Of a stretch of DNA of 64,000 nucleotides, positions 28,038 through 40,732 are shown one piece after another. The notes under the pieces were generated by a model. The model was not told where the DNA came from. It saw only the letters and a list, made by a program, of their open reading frames with translations, and did no database searches. Within the stretch, counting starts at the first letter, position 1; each line of letters starts with the position of its first letter. The stretch lies in assembly GCF_025144725.1 (NCBI RefSeq), contig NZ_JALXKS010000007.1, positions 32,446 to 96,445 of the forward strand, in the 5' to 3' direction. Position numbers and translations under genes: made by a program. The DNA is from Brevibacterium sp. p3-SID960 (GTDB taxonomy: Bacteria > Actinomycetota > Actinomycetes > Actinomycetales > Brevibacteriaceae).

Positions 28038-28179
28038 ACCGGAAGCGCGAGTCCGCAGACCGCGTTGAGAGCCGTTGAGAGCCCTTGAGACGAGTCGGAG
28101 TACGTTTGCTGGGCTGAAAACATGGAAAAAGGCCGATTGCGGGCCGCGCAGGGCATGATCTTGCCGCGCGAGCAGGTAG

Positions 28180-30213
<2,034 letters not shown>

Positions 30214-30335
30214 TCCACCGGCCCGGCCTGCCGCCGGCATCCCAGACTCCCACCGCCTCGGGAGCGGGGCAGCAGGCCGGATGCCATTGAAGAGTTTCTG
30301 CACACGACTGATGAATACAAGAGGTAAACAGCCCC

Positions 30336-32959
<2,624 letters not shown>

Positions 32960-32963
<4 letters not shown>

Positions 32964-33763
32964 CTGACAGCGAACAGAAACCCGCCAAGGTGATCCGGGC
33001 CTCATCCGGCTCGACCCGCCTGTCTGCCAGCGGCAACGGCAACTCCGAGACCTCCGCCTCGGGCACGGCGAAGACGACGACGAGCACCGCCGTCTCCAGC
33101 GGCAAGCACCCCGGCAGCGGGGCGGGCAAACCGCGCAGCGTCAAGGCGGGCACCACCCGGCTCAAGGCCGGCCCCGGCACCGAGGCGGGCAGCAATCCCA
33201 GCGGGACAGCCGCCTCGGCAGTGGGTTCAGGACCGAACCAGACAACCGGATCGGGCCCCCGCAGTGCGGAAGCATCGGGCTCCGGGCCCTCGGGCACCGC
33301 GCGCATCGCCGGCGTCCGGGAGGAGCAGGCCGCCACGGCTGACGGCTCCGTGCGCGCCTCGGCAGGACCGGTGCGGATGAGCGGCAAGACGAAGAAGAAG
33401 GGCCCGCGCACGGTGCGGCTCACTGTTGCCACCGTGGACCCGTGGTCGGTCGCGAAGATGTCGTTGCTGCTGTCGCTGGCGATCGGCATCGCCACCGTCA
33501 TCGCAGCTCTCGTCCTGTGGCTCGTGCTGCAGGCCACCGGCACGCTCAGCGGCATCCAGTCGACGTTGACCGAGCTGGCCGGCACCGAGGGTGCCGACAA
33601 GGTCATCGGCATGTTCACGCTCTGGCGCGTGCTGTCGTTCGCCATCATCCTCGCCCTGGTGAACATGGTGCTGATGACCGCACTGTCGACGCTGTTCGCG
33701 ATCCTGTACAACATCGGATCGACGCTCGTCGGCGGCTTCCACCTCAAGCTCACCGACGACTGA
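32960..33763 (+). CDS. DUF3566 family transmembrane protein
   Basis: A 267-residue protein with a long low-complexity Ser/Gly/Thr/Ala-rich cytoplasmic N-terminus (1-145) and a C-terminal DUF3566 domain with two membrane helices ([20 protein letters not shown] and [20 protein letters not shown]). It is the homologue of Rv0007, which follows gyrA in mycobacteria. Function unknown. The ATG overlaps the gyrA stop. Confidence 0.88.
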
Positions 33764-33843
33764 TCGGCAGTCATTCTCCGTACGGGCCGGTGCGGCGCAG
33801 GCAGCGCCGTGCCGGCCTCTGCAATGCAGGTGAGAAGCCGATT

Positions 33844-33872
33844 TTGCACTGGCCGGGGGCAGTGTGTATATT
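33844..33872 (+). promoter_or_regulatory. Promoter of tRNA-Ile
   Basis: TTGCAC (33844-33849), 17-nt spacer, TATATT (33867-33872). Predicted start near 33879, about 16 nt before the mature tRNA end. Confidence 0.7.
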
Positions 33873-33894
33873 GGTTCCTCGGGTCATCCCACAC

Positions 33895-33968
33895 GGGCCT
33901 ATAGCTCAGGCGGTTAGAGCGCTTCGCTGATAACGAAGAGGTCAGAGGTTCAAGTCCTCTTAGGCCCA
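33895..33968 (+). tRNA. tRNA-Ile (anticodon GAU)
   Basis: A 74-nt cloverleaf. Acceptor GGGCCTA pairs with TAGGCCC, the anticodon loop CTGATAA has GAT at 33929-33931, and the T arm has GGTTCAAGTCC. The 3' CCA is not encoded. It is the standard gene downstream of gyrA in actinobacteria. Confidence 0.97.
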
Positions 33969-34001
33969 CGCAATCATTCGAAACGGACATCGGGAGATGA
34001 C

Positions 34002-34121
34002 GTGAAGAAGTGGTTGACGCTGACCGGCGTCCTCTCTGCTCTTGCAGGAGTGCTGGCGGTGTTCCGGGGCAACCGCCGCCGGCAACACGAACAGTGGTCG
34101 TCCTACACTGACCAGGTGTAG
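34002..34121 (+). CDS. Small DLW-39-type protein between tRNA-Ile and tRNA-Ala
   Basis: A 39-residue protein starting with GTG at 34002 after GGGAGA. It reads as a short basic N-terminus, a hydrophobic stretch (WLTLTGVLSALAGVLAVF) and a basic/polar tail ending EQWSSYTDQV. Small proteins of the DLW-39 family occur at exactly this position in many actinobacteria. The name-giving DLW triplet is replaced here by EQW. Function unknown; probably a membrane-associated miniprotein. Confidence 0.65.
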   Translation: MKKWLTLTGVLSALAGVLAVFRGNRRRQHEQWSSYTDQV

Positions 34122-34136
34122 AATAGACCCACCCTC

Positions 34137-34209
34137 GGGGGTATGGCGCAATTGGTAGCGCATCTGCTTTGCAAGCAGAGGGTTAGGGGTTCGAGTCCCC
34201 TTACCTCCA
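34137..34209 (+). tRNA. tRNA-Ala (anticodon UGC)
   Basis: A 73-nt cloverleaf. Acceptor GGGGGTA pairs with TACCTCC (one G-U), the anticodon loop TTTGCAA has TGC at 34170-34172, and the T arm is GGGGTTCGAGTCCCC. No CCA encoded. An integrase gene lies immediately downstream, so the 3' end of this tRNA is the probable attachment site. Confidence 0.96.
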
Positions 34210-34260
34210 CCGAATAACAGGTCTCTGACCAGGGAAAACGTTTCCACGGGGCCACCGATA

Positions 34261-34291
34261 GGTCCACAGATGTTCCCAGCAGGTCCACAGA
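34261..34291 (+). repeat. Paired direct repeats before integrase (candidate arm-type sites)
   Basis: GGTCCACAGA occurs at 34261-34270 and 34282-34291, exactly 21 bp apart (two helical turns), between tRNA-Ala and the integrase. This spacing suits arm-type binding sites of a tyrosine integrase. Confidence 0.45.
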
Positions 34292-34328
34292 ACCGACTTT
34301 TGGACCCCTTGCCGGCATAGTTTCAGGC

Positions 34329-35465
34329 ATGGCGACAATTGATCTGAGACCGATGAAGGGCGGCCGCATCCGCTACCGCGTCAGGTGGTACGAATCCGGC
34401 AGGCGGCAGACTGCGACCTTCGAAAGCGAATCCGATGCCCGAGGATTCAAACACCTCATCGAGGCATCTGGCGGCGACCGCCAGAAGGCCACCTTGCAGT
34501 TCGCCCAGACCAAACGAGAAGGCGCGACCCTGACCGAAGTCGCCGCCCGCTGGATTTCGACCTCACGCGGGACCGAGGATACGAAGTCGAAGTACCGATC
34601 CCTCCTGGCCCGGCACATCGACCCGGTGATCGGCTACCAGCCCATCGCCGAGCTCAGACCCGCCGACCTCGATGAAGCCGTCCAGACCTGGGCTCAGTCC
34701 GGGCTGGCAGCCAAGACCGTCCACAACATCATGGGCGTCGTCTCCCCAGCTCTGTCGATGGCCGTGCGCGACAAGCTGATCGATATGAGCCCCGCAGCAG
34801 GCATCCGGCTGCCGTCGGTGCCGAAAGGCGATGAGCGGTTCCTAACCGTCAGCGAGGTCAAGCACTTCGTGTCCTGTTTCCACCAGCACTACCGCGACAT
34901 GGTGACCTTCATGGCCTGGACAGGTCTGCGCTATGGCGAGATGGAAGCCCTGCGCGCCTCCGACATCCAGCAGGTCGCAGGTGACCTCCACGTCAGCGTC
35001 AACAAAGCCCGCGTCGGTGCGGGGGCCAAGCGCCGTGTCGGCCCGCCGAAGTCGAAGGCCGGACGCCGCATGGTCTCCCTGCCGGCACCGGCAGCGACCG
35101 CCGCACGCAATGCAATGGGTCGATGCGCCAGCTCATCGGACATTCTGTTTCCCACCGTCGAAGGCAACTACGTCATCAACTCCCGCTTTAGGGAGCGCTA
35201 CTGGGATCCGGCGCGCGAAAAAGCCGGCCTGCCCGGCATCACACCCCACGACCTGCGGCACACCCACGCCTCCTGGTGCATCCAGCAGGGCCTGGACCTA
35301 CTGCTCGTCCAGCGCCGGCTGGGACATGAGTCCATCAAGACCACCGTCGACCGCTACGGCCATCTGCGTCCTGACTACGGTGCAGTGGCCGTCAGCGCGC
35401 TCAACACGCTCTCACGCAGCGCGCCGACATCGTTGTTCGACCAGACAGAGCCGCTCATCAGCTGA
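34329..35465 (+). CDS. Tyrosine recombinase/integrase
   Basis: A 378-residue site-specific recombinase. It has an N-terminal arm-binding region (about 1-60), a SAM-like core-binding domain (60-160) and a catalytic domain with Arg in TGLRYGEM, HDLRHTHASW (His-x-x-Arg), the GHES motif, and the nucleophile tyrosine in TVDRYGHL. No Shine-Dalgarno precedes the ATG, but CATAGT at 34316-34321 would place the transcript start on it, so it may be leaderless. It converges on the next gene with an 8-nt overlap. It probably catalysed insertion at tRNA-Ala. Confidence 0.92.
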   Translation: MATIDLRPMKGGRIRYRVRWYESGRRQTATFESESDARGFKHLIEASGGDRQKATLQFAQTKREGATLTEVAARWISTSRGTEDTKSKYRSLLARHIDPVIGYQPIAELRPADLDEAVQTWAQSGLAAKTVHNIMGVVSPALSMAVRDKLIDMSPAAGIRLPSVPKGDERFLTVSEVKHFVSCFHQHYRDMVTFMAWTGLRYGEMEALRASDIQQVAGDLHVSVNKARVGAGAKRRVGPPKSKAGRRMVSLPAPAATAARNAMGRCASSSDILFPTVEGNYVINSRFRERYWDPAREKAGLPGITPHDLRHTHASWCIQQGLDLLLVQRRLGHESIKTTVDRYGHLRPDYGAVAVSALNTLSRSAPTSLFDQTEPLIS

Positions 35466-35988
35466 CGAGACAGACCGGGTTGAGGTGCCCGAGGCACGCG
35501 CGGGTCTCGGTCTGCGTCCCGATGCTGATGACCGGCACCCCAGAACGGCGCGATAGGCGCAGCGCCCGGTGAAAGACCGCCGGATCCAGCACTGGACCGT
35601 CAGCGGTGAACAGGTCCGGCAGGCTCACTATCCCTGCCACCGGACCCCAGCGGCGGCTGGGTACAGAGGCGGCAACCTGTTCGATGGCAGCCTCATCGAT
35701 CCCACGGAGGGCCAGCTGCTCACGCAGACCGGCGGCAGTCACCTGCTGCCTGCCGGGTGCGACGATGACAGCCAGCAGCGGGGTCCGGCTCATCATCAGC
35801 AGGTCATCGGCTTCAAAGCGCAGGAACCGCAGCACCCCGGCCAGCACTTCGACGCCGACCTCGGCTGCTGGAAGCTCGGCGGCCAGCTGGCGCTGCACCC
35901 GCAGCGGCAGGCCCTGTCCGGCATCTGCGAACGGGTCGGCACCGACCAGCGGAGGATGGTCGGGCTTTGGGGGAACGACGGCACTCAT
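35458..35988 (-). CDS. Hypothetical protein, end of element array
   Basis: A 176-residue protein I do not recognise. The N-terminal half is Leu/Ala-rich and helical (PLRVQRQLAAELPAAEVG); the C-terminal half has alternating strands and helices (TPLLAVIVAPGRQQVTAAGL, SGVPVISIGTQTETR). There is no signal peptide or membrane segment. The ATG overlaps the preceding stop (TGATG), so it is translationally coupled to the GGQF-motif gene. Its 3' end overlaps the integrase 3' end by 8 nt. Confidence 0.6.
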   Translation of the reverse strand: MSAVVPPKPDHPPLVGADPFADAGQGLPLRVQRQLAAELPAAEVGVEVLAGVLRFLRFEADDLLMMSRTPLLAVIVAPGRQQVTAAGLREQLALRGIDEAAIEQVAASVPSRRWGPVAGIVSLPDLFTADGPVLDPAVFHRALRLSRRSGVPVISIGTQTETRACLGHLNPVCLVS

Positions 35989-36965
35989 CAGCTGCTGCCA
36001 GCACCCCAGACGTAGCCGCGGCCCGGCTCATAGCGCAGCCGGCTGCCGGTAGCGGCACTGCGGTCGAGTCGCCGGGCGGCCACCTGTGAGCACAGTCCGT
36101 CGGTGCCGTCCTTGAAGCCTGGCCCAGTGCCATCACCGGTGAAGGCCAGGGCAACATCGGCAGCAGTGGTCCGGCCTGTCATCTGATAATCGGTCTGCTC
36201 ACCGAGATAGGCGATGTCGCCGGAATGATCGTCAAGGAAGGAATCGAGCCGCGCGTCGATGCGCTGCCGCGATTCCGGGTCGATGTCGTCGATACTCGTC
36301 AGCTCGGGGCCGTCTGGATGCGGTTCGGCCGTGTCGACGAGTGCTTCGTGGACCTGATCGCGGATGGCCTCGCGCCGCTGCGGTGAGATGGTCAGCGGTT
36401 GCGGCGGCAACGGCTTGCGGTCGTAGTCGGCCAGCGCCTGGCCGAGATCGTGATCGACGCTGGAGCGCCACGACGTGAACGACCGGGCGTTGTAGTCGCG
36501 GACTGTCGACTCATCCCAGACCTTCGAGCCGATCTCTGCCTCGGTGACATGCGCGTCGGCGAAGGTCACTGGGCGGAAGCCGATGCGGTGCGGGCCGCGC
36601 CCGTCGTCGGTGCTGATCTCGGCATCGTAGGCTGAGCGGTAGTGATCGGCGATGACCTGGCTGCGCTCTTCGAGGTACTGCTCCTTGTCCTCATCGCTGG
36701 CATCAGCGAATTCATCGCTTAAGTGCATGGTCGTCAGGTTGTCGTTCAGATACGGGGTGCACACGAGCTGACCGTCATCGGTGCGGCAGACCTCGATGCC
36801 GTCATAGACCTGATCTTCGCCTGCGAGCCAGGCGAAGCCACCGTCGTCGAGCTCGACCTCGGCCGGGGTGGCTGCCAGTGTCTGGCCCTCGGCTTCGCTC
36901 TTGCGCCCTTCGGCGAACTGGCCGCCTGAGGGCACTCCTGCAGGGATGCGGTTGATTGCGTTCAT
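35988..36965 (-). CDS. GGQF-motif hypothetical protein, large member
   Basis: A 325-residue acidic soluble protein with no family I can name. It starts with the peptide NAINRIPAGVPSGGQFAEG, shared with two other genes of this element (starts at 42582 and 43355), and then diverges into an unrelated body rich in Asp/Glu with many DD/DE pairs. I chose the ATG at 36965 because the shared motif begins there; an upstream extension of 29 residues crosses a hairpin and lacks similarity. Immediately upstream is an inverted repeat of GTATGTGTGCGG. Conservation of the N-terminal peptide with different bodies suggests a targeting, processing or docking tag (inference). Confidence 0.7.
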   Translation of the reverse strand: MNAINRIPAGVPSGGQFAEGRKSEAEGQTLAATPAEVELDDGGFAWLAGEDQVYDGIEVCRTDDGQLVCTPYLNDNLTTMHLSDEFADASDEDKEQYLEERSQVIADHYRSAYDAEISTDDGRGPHRIGFRPVTFADAHVTEAEIGSKVWDESTVRDYNARSFTSWRSSVDHDLGQALADYDRKPLPPQPLTISPQRREAIRDQVHEALVDTAEPHPDGPELTSIDDIDPESRQRIDARLDSFLDDHSGDIAYLGEQTDYQMTGRTTAADVALAFTGDGTGPGFKDGTDGLCSQVAARRLDRSAATGSRLRYEPGRGYVWGAGSS

Positions 36966-36970
36966 GCCCG

Positions 36971-37015
36971 GTATGTGTGCGGGCGATCCATTCAGGGGAT
37001 CTGCCGCACACATAC
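36971..37015. promoter_or_regulatory. 12-bp inverted repeat before a GGQF-motif gene
   Basis: GTATGTGTGCGG (36971-36982) and CCGCACACATAC (37004-37015) form a perfect 12-bp inverted repeat with a 21-nt spacer, directly upstream of the ATG at 36965. The copy nearest the gene can alternatively pair GCCCG with CGGGC around the loop CACACATAC. A third exact copy precedes the GGQF gene at 43355. Operator or structured leader; not distinguishable by eye. Confidence 0.55.
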
Positions 37016-37063
37016 AAGTCACAATCGAATAGTGACCAGCACTCTCGACCACTGATCTCTCAC

Positions 37064-37443
37064 GGGGGCGTCACGGTTTCGACGGGTGCGATGCTGTCTT
37101 TCGACAGCGGGCCGAGGTGCGCTCTGGTCGCCTCGCTAATCCACCACCGAGCACCCTTCAGATGCCACACTGCATCGCTCCGCTTTCGGCCTCGCGGCCT
37201 GAGCTGGGCACCCTGCACCGGTAGCGCCGGCAAGGCCAGCAGGGTGTCCATCAGTCCACTTGCCGGCAGGGTCGCAGCTGACCTCCTGCCTCAGCTGTGA
37301 CCAGGGCACCACCTGGTGCTGACGGCAGGACGGCCGGGAAGCACTGCTCGTCGGAAGCAGACCCGGCAGCTTCTATCCCGACTGCGCCCGGAGAACCGTC
37401 AGACAGTCGCATTCGGACGCGGGTTCGACTCCCGCCGCCTCCA
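37064..37443 (+). ncRNA. ssrA: tmRNA (ssrA), element-borne
   Basis: A 380-nt transfer-messenger RNA gene that rescues stalled ribosomes. The 5' end GGGGGCG then GGTTTCGACGGG and the 3' T arm GCGGGTTCGACTCCCGC then CGCCTCC form the tRNA-like domain; acceptor strands pair over all 7 bp (one G-U). Helix P2 pairs TGCGA/TCGCA and CTGTC/GACAG. A pseudoknot (CGAGG/CCTCG with GTGC/GCAC) ends near 37155. The tag frame begins at GCC 37164 and stops at TGA 37200-37202, reading ATLHRSAFGLAA, which ends in the LAA degron expected for ClpXP. CCA is not encoded. No smpB is nearby, and its position inside the element suggests a mobile rather than host copy. Confidence 0.85.
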
Positions 37444-37511
37444 CGACCAACTGCCGGGGCTGGAAACCCATGGCGGAGACTGCAGCGAGGAAGTGATCGT
37501 CTCGGGAATCT

Positions 37512-37546
37512 CAACAGGGGCCGCACATCGAGTGTGGCCCCTGTTG
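37512..37546. terminator. Strong bidirectional terminator after tmRNA
   Basis: CAACAGGGGCCGCAC (37512-37526) pairs with GTGTGGCCCCTGTTG (37532-37546), a 15-bp stem with one G-U and a 5-nt loop, followed by GCGTTTCT. It separates the rightward tmRNA from the leftward gene ending at 37625. Confidence 0.85.
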
Positions 37547-37624
37547 GCGTTTCTCACCCCTGGGTCAGCATCCTGGCCACGCGGACCGGGCGCGGTGCCG
37601 TCCCGCAGATAAGTCGTGACGGTC

Positions 37625-38539
37625 TCACAGCAGTGTGGAAGCCAGGCTTCGCAGTTCGGCCGCTGAGAGGTCGTGGCTATAGACCGGCCCCTCATTCGTG
37701 CGGACGAGCTCGGCGGGTGTGAACTCACGCATCCGCGCCAGGCAGGCCTTCCACTCGCTTTCGCCGGACAGCTGCTTCAGGCCCGCTCCGAAACGGTCGT
37801 AGGCTGCGAACATCGCACTGATGTCCAGCTCGTCGTCATCGGCCTCGGCTCGCCAAAGCCTCACGGCATCGCCGAGCACCATCCGCTGCAGCCGCTGCTG
37901 CTTCGAGGCGGTCACACAGTCATCGAACGCATCCTGGGCCGAGCACTGGAAAAGCGACCGCGTCGTCCTGTAACCGGTGCGCAGGCTGTAGTTCAGGCCC
38001 CTCTCGCTGAAAGTGTCGGTGCCGAGCATCCGGCTCCACACCTGCCCTCGCGTGGCCCATTCGTCGTCGCTGACCTCATCGGGACGATCGGCCTGGTTCT
38101 GGTAGTGGAAGTCTTCCCAGCCCAGCTCCTCGGCGAGGCTGCTCACACCGGCCCGCAATTCCGGGTGGTCGACAAAGAACTTGATGTAGATCCGCTCTCC
38201 GTCCGTGAGCACTGTGGCCTCGACTCGATGCTCATCATGGCCGATCTCGGAGGGGTTGCGTTCGGCTTCACGGTCAGCCAGGATCCGCTCGGCTGCCAGC
38301 ATCGGCCGCGTCGGATTGTAGAGACTGTGGTCCTGCTTCGCGGCGAGCACGCTCGTGGGCATCAGGCTCACGTCGCGGTGGATCGAGAAGTCGTCGATCA
38401 GGCGCAGCGCCTCATCGACGAGCTGCTGGGCCTCCAGGTGCAGGCGAATCGGGCGCAAGTACGCATTGAGCGTCTGCGGCAGCGCAAATGGGTCGGTGCC
38501 AGCCGGCAGTCGGTAGGCGTCGTAGATCTTCGTGCTCAC
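37625..38539 (-). CDS. Hypothetical protein (304 aa)
   Basis: A soluble protein of mixed helix and strand content with no recognisable family. Notable stretches are LPAGTDPFALPQTLNAYLRP near the start and a conserved-looking aromatic segment (LGWEDFHYQNQADRPDE) in the middle; a Trp/Asp-rich region (RLWRAEADDDELDISAMFAAYDRF) lies near the C-terminus. The GTG start overlaps the stop of the upstream gene by 4 nt (GTGA). The opening MSTKIYDAYRLPAGTDPF and length recall phage-encoded accessory proteins, but I cannot assign a function. Confidence 0.62.
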   Translation of the reverse strand: MSTKIYDAYRLPAGTDPFALPQTLNAYLRPIRLHLEAQQLVDEALRLIDDFSIHRDVSLMPTSVLAAKQDHSLYNPTRPMLAAERILADREAERNPSEIGHDEHRVEATVLTDGERIYIKFFVDHPELRAGVSSLAEELGWEDFHYQNQADRPDEVSDDEWATRGQVWSRMLGTDTFSERGLNYSLRTGYRTTRSLFQCSAQDAFDDCVTASKQQRLQRMVLGDAVRLWRAEADDDELDISAMFAAYDRFGAGLKQLSGESEWKACLARMREFTPAELVRTNEGPVYSHDLSAAELRSLASTLL

Positions 38540-39066
38540 AGATTGCCCCCTGAGTTCTTCGCAGAGGCGACGATCAAGGCGATGCCGTCGTCATGTGCCC
38601 ACTCGTCGACGATGTGCAGGCTGTGGCTGTGCAGGATGTCTCGCATGGATGCCTTCTCCTCATCCGTCAGCGACCACATCCGGCAGGCGCTGTCCGTCAT
38701 GAACGGTGCGTTCGCCATGATGTTGATGCGGTGACACTCTGCGGAGTAGCGGACGCCTGCAGGCAGCCTGCGGCCGGCCGCCTTGTTCTCGTCAGTGGGG
38801 TGTCCGTGGGTGTTGCCGTAGGGCGTATCGTTGTGCACCCAGGCGGCGATACGCGCCAGACCGTCGATCTGCTTAGCAGTCGGGTACTCCGGCCGCTGAG
38901 CTGTGACCAGGCTGGTGTAGCGTGAGCTCTTCTCATCGAGCAGGTCAGCCCACTGCCGCTGCGATTCCCTCATCGCCTGCTGTGCTGAGACGAACTCTTT
39001 GCGCAGCTCGACGATCTCGGGTGTGTCGTAGGCGGTGGCACTCACATTGTAGTTGCGGTTCATCAT
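38536..39066 (-). CDS. Hypothetical protein (176 aa)
   Basis: An unknown soluble protein. Residues 15-45 form a charged coiled-coil-like helix (ELRKEFVSAQQAMRESQRQW); the rest is mixed and includes VHNDTPYGNTHGHP. Two adjacent Met codons at 39066 and 39063 follow AGGAGAGG. The first overlaps the stop of the phosphoesterase gene (ATGA) and is preferred. It forms a coupled trio with its two neighbours. Confidence 0.6.
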   Translation of the reverse strand: MMNRNYNVSATAYDTPEIVELRKEFVSAQQAMRESQRQWADLLDEKSSRYTSLVTAQRPEYPTAKQIDGLARIAAWVHNDTPYGNTHGHPTDENKAAGRRLPAGVRYSAECHRINIMANAPFMTDSACRMWSLTDEEKASMRDILHSHSLHIVDEWAHDDGIALIVASAKNSGGNL

Positions 39067-39629
39067 GTCCTCTCCTTCAGCCATGCGGCGATTGCGGGCT
39101 CGGCGAACGGGGCGAATGCCTCAGCGACGTCCACGCCGACGTTGAACTGTGCTTCCTGGATTGCCCATTCGTCGTGGACATGGCCGCACAGCAGCGGATA
39201 GCCCTCGTCGCGCAGGCGTACATGCGGGTAGCGATCGTTGGTGCCGGCATGGTCGCCGGTGTAGGGGAAGTGGCTGAGCAGCACCTTCTGGTCGGCGATC
39301 TTCATCGTCGCCATCGTCTGCACCGACTCGAAGGCTGCGAAGTACTCTCGCTGACGAGTATGGGCGCGCCGGTGCATCGGGTGGCAGGCGTCGTGGTTGC
39401 CGGCGATGAGGTGCTTGGTTCCAGGCAGCTTCGCTATCTGCTCGATGGCCCGGCGATGGTTGCTCATCGCCAGGTCACCAAGCACCCACACTTGATCGCG
39501 GGCACCGACTGTCGATGCCCAGGCGTCGAGGATGGCTGCATCGTGCTCATCAGCTGAGTCGAACCCGCGGGTCCGGGCGACGAAATCGTGGCCGAGATGA
39601 AGGTCGGACGTGAAGAATCTGGTGCTCAT
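39063..39629 (-). CDS. Calcineurin-like metallophosphoesterase
   Basis: A compact 188-residue phosphoesterase with the full metal-binding set: SDLHLGHD (DxH), LGDLAM (GD), IAGNHD (GNHD), LLSHFPY and LCGHVHDEW (GHxH). Such small enzymes are common in phages and integrated elements as phosphodiesterases or nucleotidases; the substrate is not predictable. The ATG at 39629 was chosen because the DxH motif then falls in the normal N-terminal place. It starts right after the upstream stop. Confidence 0.85.
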   Translation of the reverse strand: MSTRFFTSDLHLGHDFVARTRGFDSADEHDAAILDAWASTVGARDQVWVLGDLAMSNHRRAIEQIAKLPGTKHLIAGNHDACHPMHRRAHTRQREYFAAFESVQTMATMKIADQKVLLSHFPYTGDHAGTNDRYPHVRLRDEGYPLLCGHVHDEWAIQEAQFNVGVDVAEAFAPFAEPAIAAWLKERT

Positions 39630-39631
39630 AG

Positions 39632-39865
39632 CTACTCGGTGTCTTCCCGTTCGGTGCACGGGATCGCCTGCGGTCGGGAGGGCCAGCTGAGGATCCTGAG
39701 ACCCGATTCGATGCCAAGCCGGCAGACTAAGTCGGTTCGGCTGATCAGCTCAGTGTTATCGCCAAGCACCGTGGCAGCGGGTGCGTCCTCCAGCGCGGAG
39801 GTGGCTCGGATGAGGTCGCGTCTGAGTTGGTCATCGGCCAGGGCGGTGATTGGCCGGCGTGTCAT
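39632..39865 (-). CDS. Small hypothetical protein (77 aa)
   Basis: An unknown protein with a helical N-terminal part (ALADDQLRRDLIRATSALED). The ATG at 39865 lies 6 nt after the preceding stop and its own stop lies 2 nt before the phosphoesterase ATG, so it belongs to the coupled array. Confidence 0.5.
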   Translation of the reverse strand: MTRRPITALADDQLRRDLIRATSALEDAPAATVLGDNTELISRTDLVCRLGIESGLRILSWPSRPQAIPCTEREDTE

Positions 39866-39870
39866 TGCAC

Positions 39871-40140
39871 TCAAACCCCATGGGTGGCGGCAACATCACG
39901 CGCGCTGACGACAGCGCGCATGTAGTCGCCCGGCTCGGACTCAGCGAAGTACTCGACGCCGGTGATGTCGTCACCGAGGTCCTCGTCGAAGTCGGTGTAC
40001 TCCTCGGCGCGGAGGGCGATCCAGCCGGCCGGGGTGAATGCAACGCCGATGCGGCGAGTATCGAGCGACCCGGTTGAGATGGTGGCCAGGACGGTGAATG
40101 AGTCGGTGTCGAAATCAGCGGTGGCGATAGCGGTGGTCAT
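39871..40140 (-). CDS. Small hypothetical protein (89 aa)
   Basis: A Thr/Asp/Glu-rich acidic protein beginning MTTAIATADFDTDSF and containing GVAFTPAGWIALRAEEYTD. The ATG at 40140 follows GGGAG; longer in-frame starts exist but lack a ribosome site. The same Ala-x-x-Pro-Ala-Gly-Trp-Ile phrase recurs in the ATP-grasp protein (LTPAGWIVLE) nearby. Function unknown. Confidence 0.55.
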   Translation of the reverse strand: MTTAIATADFDTDSFTVLATISTGSLDTRRIGVAFTPAGWIALRAEEYTDFDEDLGDDITGVEYFAESEPGDYMRAVVSARDVAATHGV

Positions 40141-40254
40141 GGCGGCTCCCTGTGGTCGGTTTCTGCGCTTCACCAGTGGTGTGTGAGGACATCTAGGCCG
40201 TGCGGATCGCAGGCAGTGCTGCCGCAGAGACACGATGTGCTCTGTTGAGGTTCC

Positions 40255-40680
40255 TTACTGCCTGCGGCGGAGTGCGTCATCACGCTTGGATCGGGCGCGC
40301 CTGCCGCGGAGTGCAGCGGCAACGCGGATGGCGAAGCCGATGATCGGCAAGAAGGACATGCGGTCGATGAGCTGGATCGAAGCCGGTAGACGAACTGGCC
40401 GCAGACGGTCGGAGTTGGCCCGTTCCGCAGGATCGCTGCGATCCCACCCGTGCCATACAGCGGCGATCTGCCATCCAGCATCGCCTGGGTGGCAGGTGAG
40501 CTGATGCCAGCGTGACCGAGTGTGAGCAAAGCAGTAGTCATCTCTCGCCCAGGAGAGGTCGCACTTGCCGCACATCCAGACCTTGCTGCCGGCGGCAGCG
40601 GAGACGATGGTGATGCCGGTGAAGGCCAGCACATAGATCGAGAACATGTAGATCAGGATGAGAAGTCCATTGCCTGACAT
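40255..40680 (-). CDS. Small membrane protein with Cys pair (141 aa)
   Basis: It begins with one strong membrane helix (LLILIYMFSIYVLAFTGITIV, about residues 5-26) followed by WMCGKCDLSWARDDYC, a CxxC plus a later Cys that could bind zinc, and ends in a second hydrophobic segment (SFLPIIGFAIRVAAAL) with a basic Arg/Lys tail. The ATG at 40680 follows GGAGGAG. No homology recognised. Confidence 0.6.
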   Translation of the reverse strand: MSGNGLLILIYMFSIYVLAFTGITIVSAAAGSKVWMCGKCDLSWARDDYCFAHTRSRWHQLTCHPGDAGWQIAAVWHGWDRSDPAERANSDRLRPVRLPASIQLIDRMSFLPIIGFAIRVAAALRGRRARSKRDDALRRRQ

Positions 40681-40732
40681 GGGGGTCTCCTCCGTTGTGT
40701 CATGGGGGTGTGGGATCGCCGCAGCGCAGCCT

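Noticed and set aside
37418..37446. A tRNA-like 3' end resembling the tRNA-Ala end, as a possible attR
   Set aside because: The sequence belongs to the T arm and acceptor of the tmRNA and does not match tRNA-Ala over an uninterrupted core.
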